A DNA stretch of 64,000 nucleotides from Anaeramoeba flamelloides (taxonomy: Eukaryota > Metamonada > Anaeramoebidae), in the NCBI GenBank assembly GCA_027625915.1, contig JANTQA010000072.1, positions 1,550,001 through 1,614,000 on the forward strand, read 5' to 3'. Each line of letters begins with the position of its first letter. The first letter of the stretch is position 1. The notes under the pieces were generated by a model. The model was not told the origin of the DNA and searched no databases. It was given only the letters and a program-made list of their open reading frames with translations. The position numbers and the translations under genes are program-made. Below are positions 22,901 through 36,400 of this stretch, one piece after another.

Positions 22901-24469
22901 TTTTAATTCTATTTTATCGAATTTACTCTTATTCGTATTTAGTTTTATCATAAGAAACGATAAGGACAAATATTTCTACTTTACCATTATGAATTCAAAT
23001 AAATGGTGGTTACTTAACTTGTTTTAATTTATTTATTTCCGTGAGTAATACAGGTCCATTCCCGTGACTTTCAAAAACCAGACAAAAGTCTGATTAGTTT
23101 TTTTTTTTTTTTAATTTAAGAAATAATAAAAAACATTATGAATTTTTTTTTTCTTTCTACAATTAACAAAAGATAGACACCTGGCAAAAATTTACAACCT
23201 CTATTATACCATATACATCTTGAAAAAAATGAAATACTTGTGATGAAAAAAGAGTTTATTTCTGAATAAAAAAATTCCAATTTTATAGAAATAAGATCAA
23301 GAATAATTGGAAAAATCCTTTTGTAACTGTTCTTAAATGACTTAATCTCTTGTTTCCATCATTGGAACTTTGAGATAAAATTAAAATATTCAAGTTTTTA
23401 AAAAATAAAAATTTTTAACAGTACTATCCTTTGAGAAGGAAGTAAACCCCGAGAAAATATTCAATAGCAATGAAATGATAAACTTTTTTTTTTATTGTTA
23501 TCTCATTTTTTTTTTTAATTTTTTAAAAAGTAAGATACTATTACGGCTTTCAAAAAAAGTGAGAAAAAAAAAATTCAAATAATGTACTGAAAATGGACCT
23601 ATTGAAGTTTACTTACTGAATTAATAGGTAGTTATTAAAAAAAAAGTGTTATAATTTTTCAAATGATATTTAGGACTATCTTTATTGGATGATCTCTGAG
23701 TGTACTAAAACACAATCTATTAGTATACAAAAATGATTTAAAAGATGGTGAATTAAAGGAAAACCAAAATTTTACGTTCTGTGAGAACTAAAATCCAATG
23801 CTATATTTAGAGAGAATGGTTTAAAAGATTCTGTATTATAGAAAATTACAATTTTTTTTTTTTTTTTAAAAATTAAAAAAATCATTTATTGATCAATAAA
23901 CTTTTCTGAGAGTCTCAAACAAAAAAAGCCAAAAATAAAACCGATTTTGTTTACCTCTTACTTCACTTAATTTTCTATTTTATATTAAAGTATATTTATA
24001 CCATTACCCTCAACATTATTATATTTTAAAATGAAGTGGAAATTAAGATTACCCAGAATAAGGGTATTTTGGTTTTTGAACCTTTTCAAGGTAAATTTTT
24101 GAATTTGGTCTAGTAAAAAAAATTTTTTTAACCAAATTACAAAATTTCTAAAAAAGCCTAAAATTTTAAATGTTAACAGATCCCTTGGCTCAACATTCTT
24201 TTAAGTCAATAAACGTGTTGGTTGTTTGTCATAAAAGTAATATCCATATATCATAAAATATGAATCGCCGACAATTAAAATTTAGAAAATTATTGAGAGA
24301 AATATTTTGGAAGAAATTTATCAAAAAGGAATTTTAATTAGAATTAGACTTAGAATTATACTTCGACTTCAAATTCAAATTAGAATTAAGAATAAAACTG
24401 TTTATTTTGTTATTAACAAAATTAAGGAGCTAACAACTTTTGTATTTGCGAACAAAAGGCATTTTATTG
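22901..24469. other. AT-rich intergenic region
   Basis: No gene or clear repeat was recognised. It lies 3' of the PDI-like gene. Confidence 0.45.
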
Positions 24470-25708
24470 TTAGTCAAGTATTGATTTACTTTTTCTTTCA
24501 TTTATTGAAGGCTTTAAAAATTTAAAATAAGCAAACGCAAATATTGCAATAATGATTAAGATCCAAACCCAACTTTCAAAAAGGAATTGGACGAAAGAAG
24601 AGGTGTCTCTGTACATTTTCTTTTCGACTTGATTATTCTTGACGTCTTCTAAAAACAAGAAAATGTCATTTGTTGATTCGTTTGAATGGTCTTTGGTCTG
24701 CTTCCAATAGGAGTGTGACTGTAAGTCGATAACAATGACCTGGGGAGCATCGTCGGCGTGGATTGTAAAACGCTTTCTCAGATTAGGATTGTCATTGATA
24801 TTGACCCAAGTAAAGAAAAATTCATTTGTAAGCCGAGCGAGTATTTGGAAATTTGAACGGATTTTGAGGCTGTCTAAATTGTCAATATCAATTATCGCAA
24901 GAGCAATTAACTTTTCTTGCTTTGAGATTAATCCCATATTTTCTTGGTTGTAAGGAATCACATTCCTATATGAATTTTTTTTAAGCCATTCTGTGAGGGC
25001 TCTAACTTCGTCGTGCCTTCCTGTGAAGATCTGAAAATCGTTATTTAAAACCGAGACGATCATTGGCTCGTTTTGAATTTCTGATAACCCGATTTGCTCG
25101 GCGATTCTTTTATCAAAGTCTCGGTTTTTCATTTCCAAATCCTGAACATCGATAAGAAAATAGGAGCACAACAGGTTCTCTGTTTTTGAGATGTCCGTCA
25201 GCATTTCTTTGTAATACTTGATTCCGTTGTTGTTCAACGAAGGCGGGTACAGAACAATAAATGTAGGTAGATGGTATGACGTGTATCTCTTGATTAGGTC
25301 TGTGTCGCTCACATGCTTAACGAGCTGGTCAGAATTCCTTTCTGCAAATTGCACAAGACTTGAGGCACTGCGATCGCCTCGGTAATCGATCCAAAAGCCC
25401 TTTCGTGAGTGGAATTTGACCGTTGGGTAGCCTTGAACCTTTTGTGAACGACACAACTCGGGGTATTTTGGGCACTCAACAGCGCCAAATTGAACACCAC
25501 CCATTAATTTAAAAGATGCGTCGATGAAGTCCTTTTCCATTTTTTTGCAATGCGAACAATAGCCTGCATAGAATTTGATAACCCAATCATTTTTCTCGTT
25601 TAATAAGACATATGAGTCAAAGTTTTCTTCATTTAATTCAATCACCTGGCAATTTGAGAAAAGGAAAATGAAAGAAAAAACAGCAAATTTAACCAGAACC
25701 CATTTCAT
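24470..25708 (-). CDS. ER membrane thioredoxin-domain protein (PDI/TMX3-like)
   Basis: A 412-residue type I membrane protein. Residues 1-20 form a signal peptide (KFAVFSFIFLF). Residues about 21-125 are a thioredoxin domain with active site FYAGYCSHCKKM (Cys51-Ser-His-Cys54) and the cis-proline motif QGYPTVKFH (Pro95). Two more thioredoxin-like regions without active-site cysteines follow, then one membrane span at about residues 379-393 and a short basic cytoplasmic end. This order (one active domain, inactive domains, C-terminal span) matches the TMX3 type of protein disulfide isomerase, which catalyses disulfide exchange in the ER lumen. The usual CGHC is CSHC here. There is no KKXX or KDEL signal; the tail ends KSILD. 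The start ATG directly precedes the signal peptide. No intron is evident. Confidence 0.9.
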   Translation of the reverse strand: MKWVLVKFAVFSFIFLFSNCQVIELNEENFDSYVLLNEKNDWVIKFYAGYCSHCKKMEKDFIDASFKLMGGVQFGAVECPKYPELCRSQKVQGYPTVKFHSRKGFWIDYRGDRSASSLVQFAERNSDQLVKHVSDTDLIKRYTSYHLPTFIVLYPPSLNNNGIKYYKEMLTDISKTENLLCSYFLIDVQDLEMKNRDFDKRIAEQIGLSEIQNEPMIVSVLNNDFQIFTGRHDEVRALTEWLKKNSYRNVIPYNQENMGLISKQEKLIALAIIDIDNLDSLKIRSNFQILARLTNEFFFTWVNINDNPNLRKRFTIHADDAPQVIVIDLQSHSYWKQTKDHSNESTNDIFLFLEDVKNNQVEKKMYRDTSSFVQFLFESWVWILIIIAIFAFAYFKFLKPSINERKSKSILD

Positions 25709-28700
25709 CGTGAAAGAAATTTGTTGAAAACAAGGTATGAAAAGATGAAATTGAAAAAAAATGAATATTTTCGAAAATTGTTTATATTTTTTATAAACTC
25801 CAGAATGCTTACCTGTTTTAAGTTATCCTATATTTAGACCTTTCTGCTCTTGTGTTAAAATTTATATACCTTTTATTTGTGGAAATTTTCAGATTATGTC
25901 TTTAACTTATTCTTCTTTTCTCTTAGATCTGTTATATTTCTTATTTTGTTATTTCAACTTTTTTTCCAAATTCTCAATAGTATATAAAAAAAGCTAAATA
26001 TTAGAATTCCCAAACAATTAGAAACCAGTCGAAAATTCTTCGAAAAGGTCTGACAATTGAAAGATTTATTAATAATCAAAAGTACAAAGCAAAATTGGAA
26101 AGTTTAAAAAAAAAAACTCAACCTCATCAAAATTGTAATTTTACCCTTAATTGTTAGTGAAAAAAAGCTAAACGTGTCTTCTAATTTCGAACCTTACTGA
26201 AAAAAATAGGAAAAGTAAAAATCAATTAATAGAACAAACCAATTCCCATCCAAAAATAATCCATTATATTATTACCAATCAAACCAACAAAAGAAATTTA
26301 ATACTACTTTGATTATTGAAATATTTCAAGTGCTTTTGGAGATCTTAAAAACTTTTTTTCTACCAATTTTAAATAAATGATAGAACAAAGAAAAATTCAT
26401 ATCAAAAGATAGTATTAGAAAATCTGTTATTGTATTGAATCCTTCATTTTGTCTTTAATTATTCGTTTTCATTTATTAATTGATCTTTTCATTTTGTTCA
26501 GTAAGGTTCTATTAAGGTTCCCAATTATAGATCTTGTTTCACTTTTTTTCCCAAATTTCAATTTTTTCCGTGAATTCAGACAAATTGCAATTTATGTTTG
26601 GAAAATTTTTTGTTGATTATCCTTTATGAAGTTATTATGTTCAAGTTTTGAATAAAGCATTTTATAAAGTGGAGTGTTAAGGAACTCTGTAAAATTAGTT
26701 GTTCTTCAAAATATTCTTTGCAGTGGACTGTTTGATAAGAAACAGTTTGAAGATTTATAAAAAGGCAAATTGAAATAAAAATTTATTGTGATTTATTAGA
26801 ATTTATCAGTAATATCTGAGGATTAAATAATTTTGACAATAAAAAACCTTTCTAATAATTTGAATTAATAATGATAAATGTATTTATTTTTTCCCATGAA
26901 TAAAACCAATAATAAAACCAATCTTTAATTTTTTTGAGACAATAATTCAAATAGTTATGAAGAAAAAAATATCAAGTGTCACAAAAATTATCCAAAAAAA
27001 TATTATTTAAACTGAATTTCCGAAATTCTATAAACAGTTCAGTATATCCAAAAACTCTTATAATTGGTATAATTTTTATTAATTTATTATCTAGATATAA
27101 ATTATAATTAATAAAAATTATCAAAAAAAAAAAAATAATTAACAAAGATAATAATTTTAAAACAAATATTGTTTGAAGAACTATTAAATTTAAATAGATA
27201 TTGAGATTTTTACAATCAATCACCTAAGAAATTTTAATTTTCTTCCAGATTATTCCAATAGAAGAATAAATGATATTGGTATGATCTTATATTATAAACA
27301 GATTTGTAAAACCTCAATATCTATAAATCGCAATCTATCAAACAACAAAATGACCCTTAATAATAATATTAATATTATTAATCATAACACCAATACAGAT
27401 TGGAAAATTAAAAACAAATTACCAATAATAATTTTTTCATTAAAAAAAATGTCAACATTCTTCAAACTTTTCTTGGTTATTCTGATTTTATTATTTTTCT
27501 ATCAAAATTTTTGTAAAAAAAATTTTTTTTTTTTTGGAAAAGGTTTGTCTAAACCTCTAAAATTTTTTTTTTTTTAATGATTAAAACACATATTACTTTA
27601 CAGGAAATTTTTTTAGACATTTTGAACTCCAATATTGGTTAAAATACTTTATTAAATAAATTATTCATTCCAAAAGATATTTTTATTTACCATAGAAAAT
27701 TTGTTTAATCTGTTGATTAGTACCCAAGGGACTTTTATATATTTGATTCTAAATAATTTAAATAAAAAAGAAATACCAATTAAATTTAAAAAAAAAATAA
27801 TATTTTTTTTCATTGTAAAAATTAGAGTTTTTTTCAACAAGATTTTTTTTCAAATTTAAATGATTTGTCCAATATTTCAAGTTAGATTAATATTTGATTT
27901 TTTTTTTAAATTTTTAGTATTTATTAATTTTCAACTTTTTAAAATCTAGATATAAAATAAACAATACTATTGAATAAGAGACCGAAGATCAAGAATTATT
28001 TACCAATATCCGGATTCATTAAGATTGAAAAATTCAAATTTTGACTAATACCAAAAGTAAATAAAGAAAAAAATGGTTTTGGAGATTATTATATTATTTT
28101 TGAATAATATTTTAAAGTAATTATTCATTTTTATTTGAAATTAAAATTTAGAGTTGATTACTTTACTTATTAAAAAAAAATATTTGTTTAATTCCAATGT
28201 TATAAATGAAATAATTTTAGAAGTTTTTTTTTTTTTTTTGTTTTTTCGAGTATTTTCTATTATTTAAATAATAGTTTTAGAATTTAATTCAGATTAAAAT
28301 TGTAATTTAGTCCTAAAGAAACTAATTTCATTTTTCTCTTGATTTAATATTTATTAAAAATTTATCTAAAAAAAATGAAGATTTCTCATTAAGTCGGTAA
28401 TTTATTTATTTATTTATTTTATCATAAAATGATAAAGATTGTTTGATTGTAATTATTATATGTTTTAATGTATTTCGTTTTGAATTACTATTATTGTAAG
28501 AAAATTTCCTATTTAAAAAATTTAAATAAATCTTAAAATCTTGTAAAAAATGTAATTGAAAAATGATTATTTTTTTTTCGAATATCAAAAAACAATATAA
28601 TAACATAATTACTTTGGTTTTGGAATATTTTAGATTTTTATTATAATTAAAATTTGGATTAAAGACATAGAAAAAAAAATATTAGTACTTTAATATCATT

Positions 28701-28750
28701 TTAAACCCTTTCCTTTTAAAACTTGACGAAATTATGGTAAATCCTGGGTA

Positions 28751-28789
<39 letters not shown>

Positions 28790-29400
28790 TCATCATTAAG
28801 AATTTTTTTGTTCACCAAAATTCACTTTTGGACAAATAACTCACTTATTATAGTCCATCCCAATTCAAAGTTTATAAAAGATTTTTAAATCATTGAAATA
28901 ATTATTTCAAAATATTCTAATATTTTCTTTTGTGATTATCTTGAATTACTATTTTAAATTACCCGTTACTTTTCTTAAAGAATTGTTTTTTGTTTTTTTT
29001 TTAGATATTGGGCAGTTTACTATGTCATACTCACATATAAATATATATATAAACTCTTTTTCAAATAAAATGGAACAAAAAAATTCAATAATTATTCATA
29101 ATTCAATCGAATTAATTGTAGTAAGATTCTAAAATATTTTAAACTCTTTAAAACATAAAAAACACCCAAATTTTTCTTTAAAACAGATTAAAACAAAACA
29201 ATTAAAATTAAAATTCAATATTTTAAAAATTTGTGTGACATTTTATTTGAAATGAGAAATCTCATTTTGTAAATTGTTTGGAAAAAAAATATAAAAACAT
29301 TTAAATCCTCTGAACAAGGCGAATTGAGAAAAAGTTCCCAACATATTATTGATAATTTTTTATACATCAAACTTTTGTTCTTTAAAGTCCCATTTTACAG
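25709..29400. other. AT-rich intergenic region
   Basis: Contains a (TA)n tract at about 28753-28781 and many homopolymers. Short open frames show no protein signature. Confidence 0.5.
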
Positions 29401-29625
29401 ATTAAGCCACAATTCATGTGCGTATTTTTTTGGAATGATTTTTCTGTATTTAACTTTTCTTTGTTCCATACATCAATCTAATAATGATCTTTCTTAATAT
29501 ATATATCTAGCTCATTCGAAATCAAACTTAAACTGTCTTCATTTATACAATGGTAACTTATTTCCAAATTGGTTTCTTCTGAACTTACTTTTTCATTTTC
29601 CAACTGTTCAATATCCGTAAATAAA
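29401..29625 (-). pseudogene. possible coding remnant, unrecognised
   Basis: On the minus strand one frame reads about 70 protein-like residues (for example EETNLEISYHCINEDSLSLI and, after one TAG, IDVWNKEKLNTEKSFQ). Its composition is richer in Glu, Ser and Asp than the surroundings. It may be a decayed gene or transposon part, or a last exon whose upstream part was not found. No family is recognised. Confidence 0.25.
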
Positions 29626-30269
29626 AAAAAATGAAAAAATGTAAAAATGAATAATTAAAATACAAATCACCAATATATAATTATCTTATTAACAATCAAA
29701 TTCATTGGCATTGATGATTTGAGAGGTGTATACTCTTGTCTAAAAAAGACTTTATATTACTTTTCGAAATAGACAATATAAAAAATAATTTTATTATTTA
29801 AAAACTCATATAAAATAAATTGCGTATAATCACAGTGTTCTAAAAATAAATGACAAAACAAAAGAAAACAAAAATAATAAAAATCAAAATAAAAATTTGA
29901 AAAGAATACTCGATTTTACTCAAAGGTATACCAAAAATGAAAAAAAAACAAATTTTTTCTAAGAATCAACCAACATAGGATTGTTCAGAAAAAAGAAAAT
30001 AATAAACTTCAGATTCGATTTGATATTCATAAAAGAAATACCTGGGCAAACCATATAAACTTTTGATAAAAATAAAAAATTTTAAAAAATTTTAGGGACC
30101 CTTTTATTTTAACTTGTCTTACAAAATTTCATAATTTTCTTGAGGAAATCGAAATTATTGACATATAGATTTTTAATTGTAAAGTATTCATTTTAAAAGA
30201 AAATACAAAGCCACAATTTTCTTAATGTTAATTTGGAATTTCAAAGGATTTTTTTTTTCAAATTGTCGA

Positions 30270-30308
<39 letters not shown>

Positions 30309-30374
30309 AATAAAAACACTAAAAAATAAAATAATTTTTTCAAATATTGTTACTTTTACTTAAATCGTTAAATT

Positions 30375-30416
<42 letters not shown>

Positions 30417-30449
30417 ATTACTAAATAATAATTGATGAATAATGATTGA
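29626..30449. repeat. AT-rich 3' flank of the DOCK gene with two long poly(A) runs
   Basis: Plus-strand A runs of about 32 bases (30275-30306) and 38 bases (30376-30413) lie just past the DOCK stop codon, that is poly(T) on the transcribed sense strand. No gene is seen. Confidence 0.7.
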
Positions 30450-33400
30450 TTAATCTACTATTTTATTCACAAGTATAGCAACTTTAACATTTTCATCTGT
30501 TTTAATGGCTTCGCCTAAAAGGTAGCTATCTAATTGCTGTTTAGTGACTGTATAACCGGAAGCTATTGCATTGATTAAATTTTTATCACCATCTTTTAAC
30601 CGTATTTGCAATTTATAAATAGCGTCGCTGCACGTTTTCATTAATCTGGTAAATGCGGCTTTTAAATTAGTGATATGCTCTTCAAGGAATTTTTCGGGTT
30701 CTGTCAAGAATTGGTTTGCAATTCTCATGATACCTTCATTTACTTGTGGCAATAAAGTACCTGAAAGCAATTGTTGCAATTTTCTTTCAAAGTTATAAAC
30801 ATTTGTTAATTCTGTTTTTATTGCTCGTGTTCTTTCATTTAAGATCCTAATTGACAATTCGATTGGAGAAATTTTTGAACAGGTATGACTGATAATTTTT
30901 TGTCTGGTTTTCATATGTGGGTATTTATTTTTGACCTTTAAAATACTTTGTAAAGAGAAGGTTTGAGTAACAGACTCTTCTTCGCCCTTTTTTTTTTTTT
31001 GATCAGTTTTTACGATATAGGGCGTATCGAATATAAATGTGTTCATACCATTTACCTTTTGAAATTGGAACAATCTCTTATCAGCATTTTTATTGCTAAA
31101 ATGTGGGCGTACCATATGTATTTGGATTATTAAATCATCATCTTTCAGGGAACCCATTTCAATTTTTTTTGTATATGACACCGTTTTGATTTTATTAACG
31201 CCATACTTCTTTTCATACAATTGCTTCATTTGATTACAAACTTCTGAAATCATTAGCCCAGGTCGAATTTTATAGACATATTCAACGCCATTATTTTCAC
31301 CAAAGTTTTTTCCAAAAAAGGCTATTCTAAAATATTGCCATAAAGGTCTTTCAGATTGGAAAAAATAATTTTCGATAATTAATTTATCATAAATAGTTTT
31401 AAGAGTTTGATGCGATTTTATTAAATTTTTAAAATCATTATTTTTTTTAAAAATTAAATTTAAAATTTTATAAGAGTCTCGTTGCTTTTCCCACAATTTG
31501 GCTTCTTGGAAATTAATTATTGCAAATTGTAATGCTCTTATTAAATTCTTTTCGTTGAAATCTTGTAAAGGCAGACAATCAAAATTTGGCATAATTTTGT
31601 TATATTTATATGATTCAATTAAAGTCGATTTGGAAATTGTTATAAATGCCTTTGATCCTTTGGGATATCTAAAAATATTCTGTTTATAACCATTACGTTT
31701 CTTCGTCTTTTTCTTCTCATTTCCATCCCCATTATCCTCATTATCATTATCCTCATTCTCATTATCCTCATTATCATCACCATTCATGATTTTCTTCTTC
31801 TCCTTCCTCTCCCTCTCCATCTCCACCCTCTCCATCTCCACCCTCTCCATCTCCTTCTTCTTCTTCTTCTTCTTGTGAATGGTATATAAATATTCCGAAA
31901 TCATTGCAGCTATATGTATTTGCACCATTCCTGCTTCAGCATAATTTTTTTGAATCTTGTTATAATTATAAATGTTTTCTAACAAATCTTTTCGAATATT
32001 TGGTGCTGCAAATGATTGATTTGATAAATGATATAACAGATCTATTGTTTCATGAGAATCTTCTTTAAATTCATTCATCGAGAATATATTTTGGAATATG
32101 TAATTTAAATTCTCAATCAATTTAAACATTGCCTCTTTAAAGGGCAAATATACTTTACCATCTACAATCGATTGGAATTTCCAAGTATTAAATAAGCATT
32201 CAAAATAAATGCTTGCTTGGGAATAATTTAATGAATTATATTTTTGAATATTTCCAACAAACTTATGCAACGCACGGATTAAATTAATTTTGATTCGATC
32301 CAAGTTTTGAGAATTTTCATATTCAATTTTGATTAATAAATATAAAAAGGTGATTGCCAATTTTCTAATTTTTTCTTCTTTATAAAAAATTAAAAAAAAG
32401 ATCTCTCGGCAGAGATCACCCAAGAAATGATTATTCTGTTTAAAGATAATAATTTTAAATTTATGAATAAAATATCTCAAGTTTTTCAAAAATAAGATTA
32501 TAAATTGATCAGATTGATTAGTGTTAAATACTAAGATAAAAATTTCAAATATCTGGTTTAAGATACTGTTTTTCTCTTTGACATTTTCTTTTAGCAAAGT
32601 GTCTGAAAATAAGTTCAACATATCAAAAAGCAAATCAATAATTATTCTTGAAGTTTCTGTTGAAATTAATCGATTTAAATTAATATTATCTATTTTTGAA
32701 TGTTTATTTTGTATATTATTACTACCATTAATATTTTGATCGAATTTATTTTTATTATTAGAATTGTTAATTTCAAGCATATTATTCTTAAAAAAATCCA
32801 TTGGAATTGATTCCTTTGTATTTATTTTCTTTATTGTTTTCCATCTCCTTGATTTTGCTTTGTGCTTCCTCGTGCCACTGCCACTCTTATGATTATTATT
32901 ATCAATTTGATTAAAATTATCAAAATTTGAATGCTCTTTATTCATTATTTGAATGTTTTTTTTAATATCTTGCGATTTCGAATAAATACTTCTTTTTAAT
33001 GATTTTTTTTCTACTCTGCCATTCATTGATTTATGCTTACTATATTTTGATAATGTAATTTCGTCAATTGATTTTGATGATTTCAAATTTTTTTGATCAT
33101 CGTCTACATTTTTATTATCATTATTTTTATTAACATTTTCATCATCGTCTTCGTCGTCGCCATCAGACTTATTTTCATTCAAGCCAAGGAATTTTTTTTG
33201 ATCTTTGCTATTATAAACTTTTTCCATATATTGCTTTAAATGATCGGTTTTAATTTTTAAGCTTTGCTTTTTTTCATTTTTTTGTAATTTTTTTTTCCCC
33301 AAATATTTAAAGCAATTGATGCATTCAATTAATAATCTGAAAAAGCAATATTTTCTTTTATAATTCGTAATAATCCACCATTCTTTAAAATACAATCTGT

Positions 33401-36400
33401 CAAGGTTTTTCAATATAAATAAAATGATAATGAAAACATTTTTACGATCTTCAAGCGGCTGTTGTTGGATTGCTTCGATCTTGTCAATTAAAGTAATTAC
33501 CAATGGGAAATATAAAGTAGAAATTCTGGTTCTCAATTTTTTATTTTTATTTTTCAAATTATTTTCGTGCTGATTTAATAATTCTCTAATTAATAAAATC
33601 GGATAGTTAATTGCCTCGCTGAAATTGTTTAATTCAATTTGAGAAAATAATTGATTGGAATAAAATAAAAACAATTCTATTAAAAAATGTTTCCCAGTGA
33701 TAAATCTTTTATTGTTATCAAAAATATTATTATCAGTGTTAGTGTTATTTATGTTGCTATTATTCTTATTCTTCTTATTGTTATTATCGGTGCTAATGTT
33801 AATATTATTTGTAAAATTGTTACTATTATTTGTAAAATTGATAATATTATTTTCAAAATTTTGAATGTCTTTCCAATCTAAAATGGGCAAATTTAATTGA
33901 ACAAAATATTCGTGACCCGCTAATTTTTTAAAAAATTCAAATTTAAATTCATAAGATACAACCCTAGATACGTGGGACAAATTTAATGTTGAAATATATT
34001 GATAAATAATTTCATAAACCGGGCAGGGATCTAGGACATTTAGCAAATCTTTACAGACTAGTCCAATTAAATTATTTAATTTTTTTGCAAAAATTCTATT
34101 ATTTGTCGATAATGATTGAATTTGTTCTTGAATTAATTTTATTAATTCCTTTAGTAAATCAATAAATTGGGTAGAAAAAACCAATGAACTCGGGATGTTC
34201 TTGTTATTATTCTTCCCATTCTTATGTTTATTTATTTTTTCCAAGTAAATAATTATTGACTTAATAATTAATTCAAATAAAAACCATGAAATTTTTAAAA
34301 TTTTTTCAACCATTATTTCGTTTGAAATTTTTTTTTTAAAAAAATTAATCCATAATAATAATAATTCTTCAAAAAAATATCCTTCTTCCCTAATACCTAT
34401 ATAACTAAAAATAAAATCCAAATATGGTTTTAAAATTTTTTTTTTTAAATTTTCTTTTTTAAATTTTTTGTTCATGTTATTTACCCAGTCCTTGTTCTTG
34501 TTCTTGTCCTTATCCTTGTCCTTGTCCTTACCCTTGTCCTTGTCCTTGTCTTTATTAGTAGAATTAAGATATCTTGTAGGGTTGTGTTTATATTCTTGAA
34601 TGTTGTAAATAAAATTAATGAATACCTTAAATGTTTTTAGCCTGATTCGTAAATTACCGAAAATGAAAATTTCAAAAATGACATTTAAAATAATTTCAAA
34701 ATATTGGATTTGTAAATAAATTGGTATATTAATTAATTCCTTTACAGATAAAATATATTTGGGATCAATTTGCGGATGAATATTTAATAATTGTGAATTT
34801 TGGAAAAAATCTTGTAATATCTTGTTTTGAGGATAAATTGTTGAGTAAATTTTGGTTTGGATTTTTAAATAATTTTTTTTATTTTTTTTATTTAAATTAT
34901 CCATCATTTGATAATAAGAATTTAAATAATTAGATCCCTTTGGTAAATTAGTGAAAATTGGCAAGGTATGATTTGATTCTAATAATTTCCCATTTTGGAT
35001 TAATGGTAAAATCGCATGCCCTATTAAGGTCATTAAGGATTTATTATTATTATTTTTTTTTTGGATCGATTTTTTTTTGGCAGAATAAAGTGTAAATAGG
35101 ATATGATCTGATTTCTTTAAATTAATTGGCAATTCCAATTTAATTTCGTCATATAAAGATGGCGACTTTTGTTGGAATTGCACATTGAAAAATCTTGATC
35201 GTACTTTTTTATTCTGACCAACTTTGCCAAATATTAATTCAGTTCCTTTGCTAGTCAAACTCTCGTCGTCTTCTTTAAATTGGATTTTTAGTGCCAAAGT
35301 CTTTTGGCTTCTAGACGAATATTTTAATTGCAATGGATATAAATATAATAAATTTGAAAAATCTAAATTGGGATTAATAATTGATTTTTTTGTAAATGAT
35401 TTACAAATTTTCATTTCAACACATTTATTTTTTTCATATATTTCCGTTTCTTCTCTCTTTGTCTTATTATCAATCATTTCCTTTTGTTTCTCCATTTCCT
35501 TTTGTTTCTTCTCTTCCCTTTTTTCCCCCTTTTCCTTTTGTTTCTTCCCTTCCTCCCCCCCCCCCATTTTCGTTTGTTTCTCCATTTCATTTTGATTCTC
35601 CATCCCCTTTATATTGTCAGTCGATTTTGTCTTGTTATAATTAATGTTTTTCGAATTTATTTTTTCAAAGTACACATTACTGTTTTGCTTTTGAAATGCT
35701 TTGGTATTTTTAATTTGTTTTAATTTAATTTTGTCCAAATTTTCATCAACAATAACCCCATTAATTTCATTTATTGAATCAATTTCATAAAGTCTCACTT
35801 TAAGATGCCCAGGTACCATCTTTTGTCTTCTCGTCGTTGTAATTTGTTTAAACCCAGTGAGGAATTCAAAGATATCCTTGTTTCTGATCATATCTTTACT
35901 TCGGAAAAGCGGCTTTATTTCTATATCCCGTGATGCGTTCCTCCCAACAGTCTTCCCATCAAAGGAAATTGGAAACGCTGTCCAGCAAAATGGTTGTAAA
36001 AGCGAGCCATATTTTTTCGCTGCCTTGGCAATGGATGTGCGAAGCGAATTCATTTGATCAACAGAACTCTTTTTTGAAGACGATTGAAGGTATGGCATTA
36101 TTATTGTGTCATAGTCATTTTGTAAAATCTTCTCTACGCGAATTATTAGCCATATGTTTGCACTTAACTCCTTAATTGGAAATAAGGCAGATTTTGCTGT
36201 AGTTTCAATCGTCGGGTTCAACCGATTGTTTGTTGATAAAAGTAATTTCGTTTGAGGCGTCAGGAATTCAAAATAGAAATTCTCAGTCAGTTTCCTTTTT
36301 CTTTTTAAATCGTAGAGCGAACAATTACAGAAAAAGGGCTCAAATTTTGGTAAGGAGAGTTTCAGATCAAGTGGCTTGAATACAATTTTTCTCATCTTTG

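Noticed and set aside
35224-35723. Several overlapping plus-strand frames rich in Phe/Pro/Ser
   Set aside because: Antisense shadows of the Lys/Glu-rich linker in the DOCK protein.
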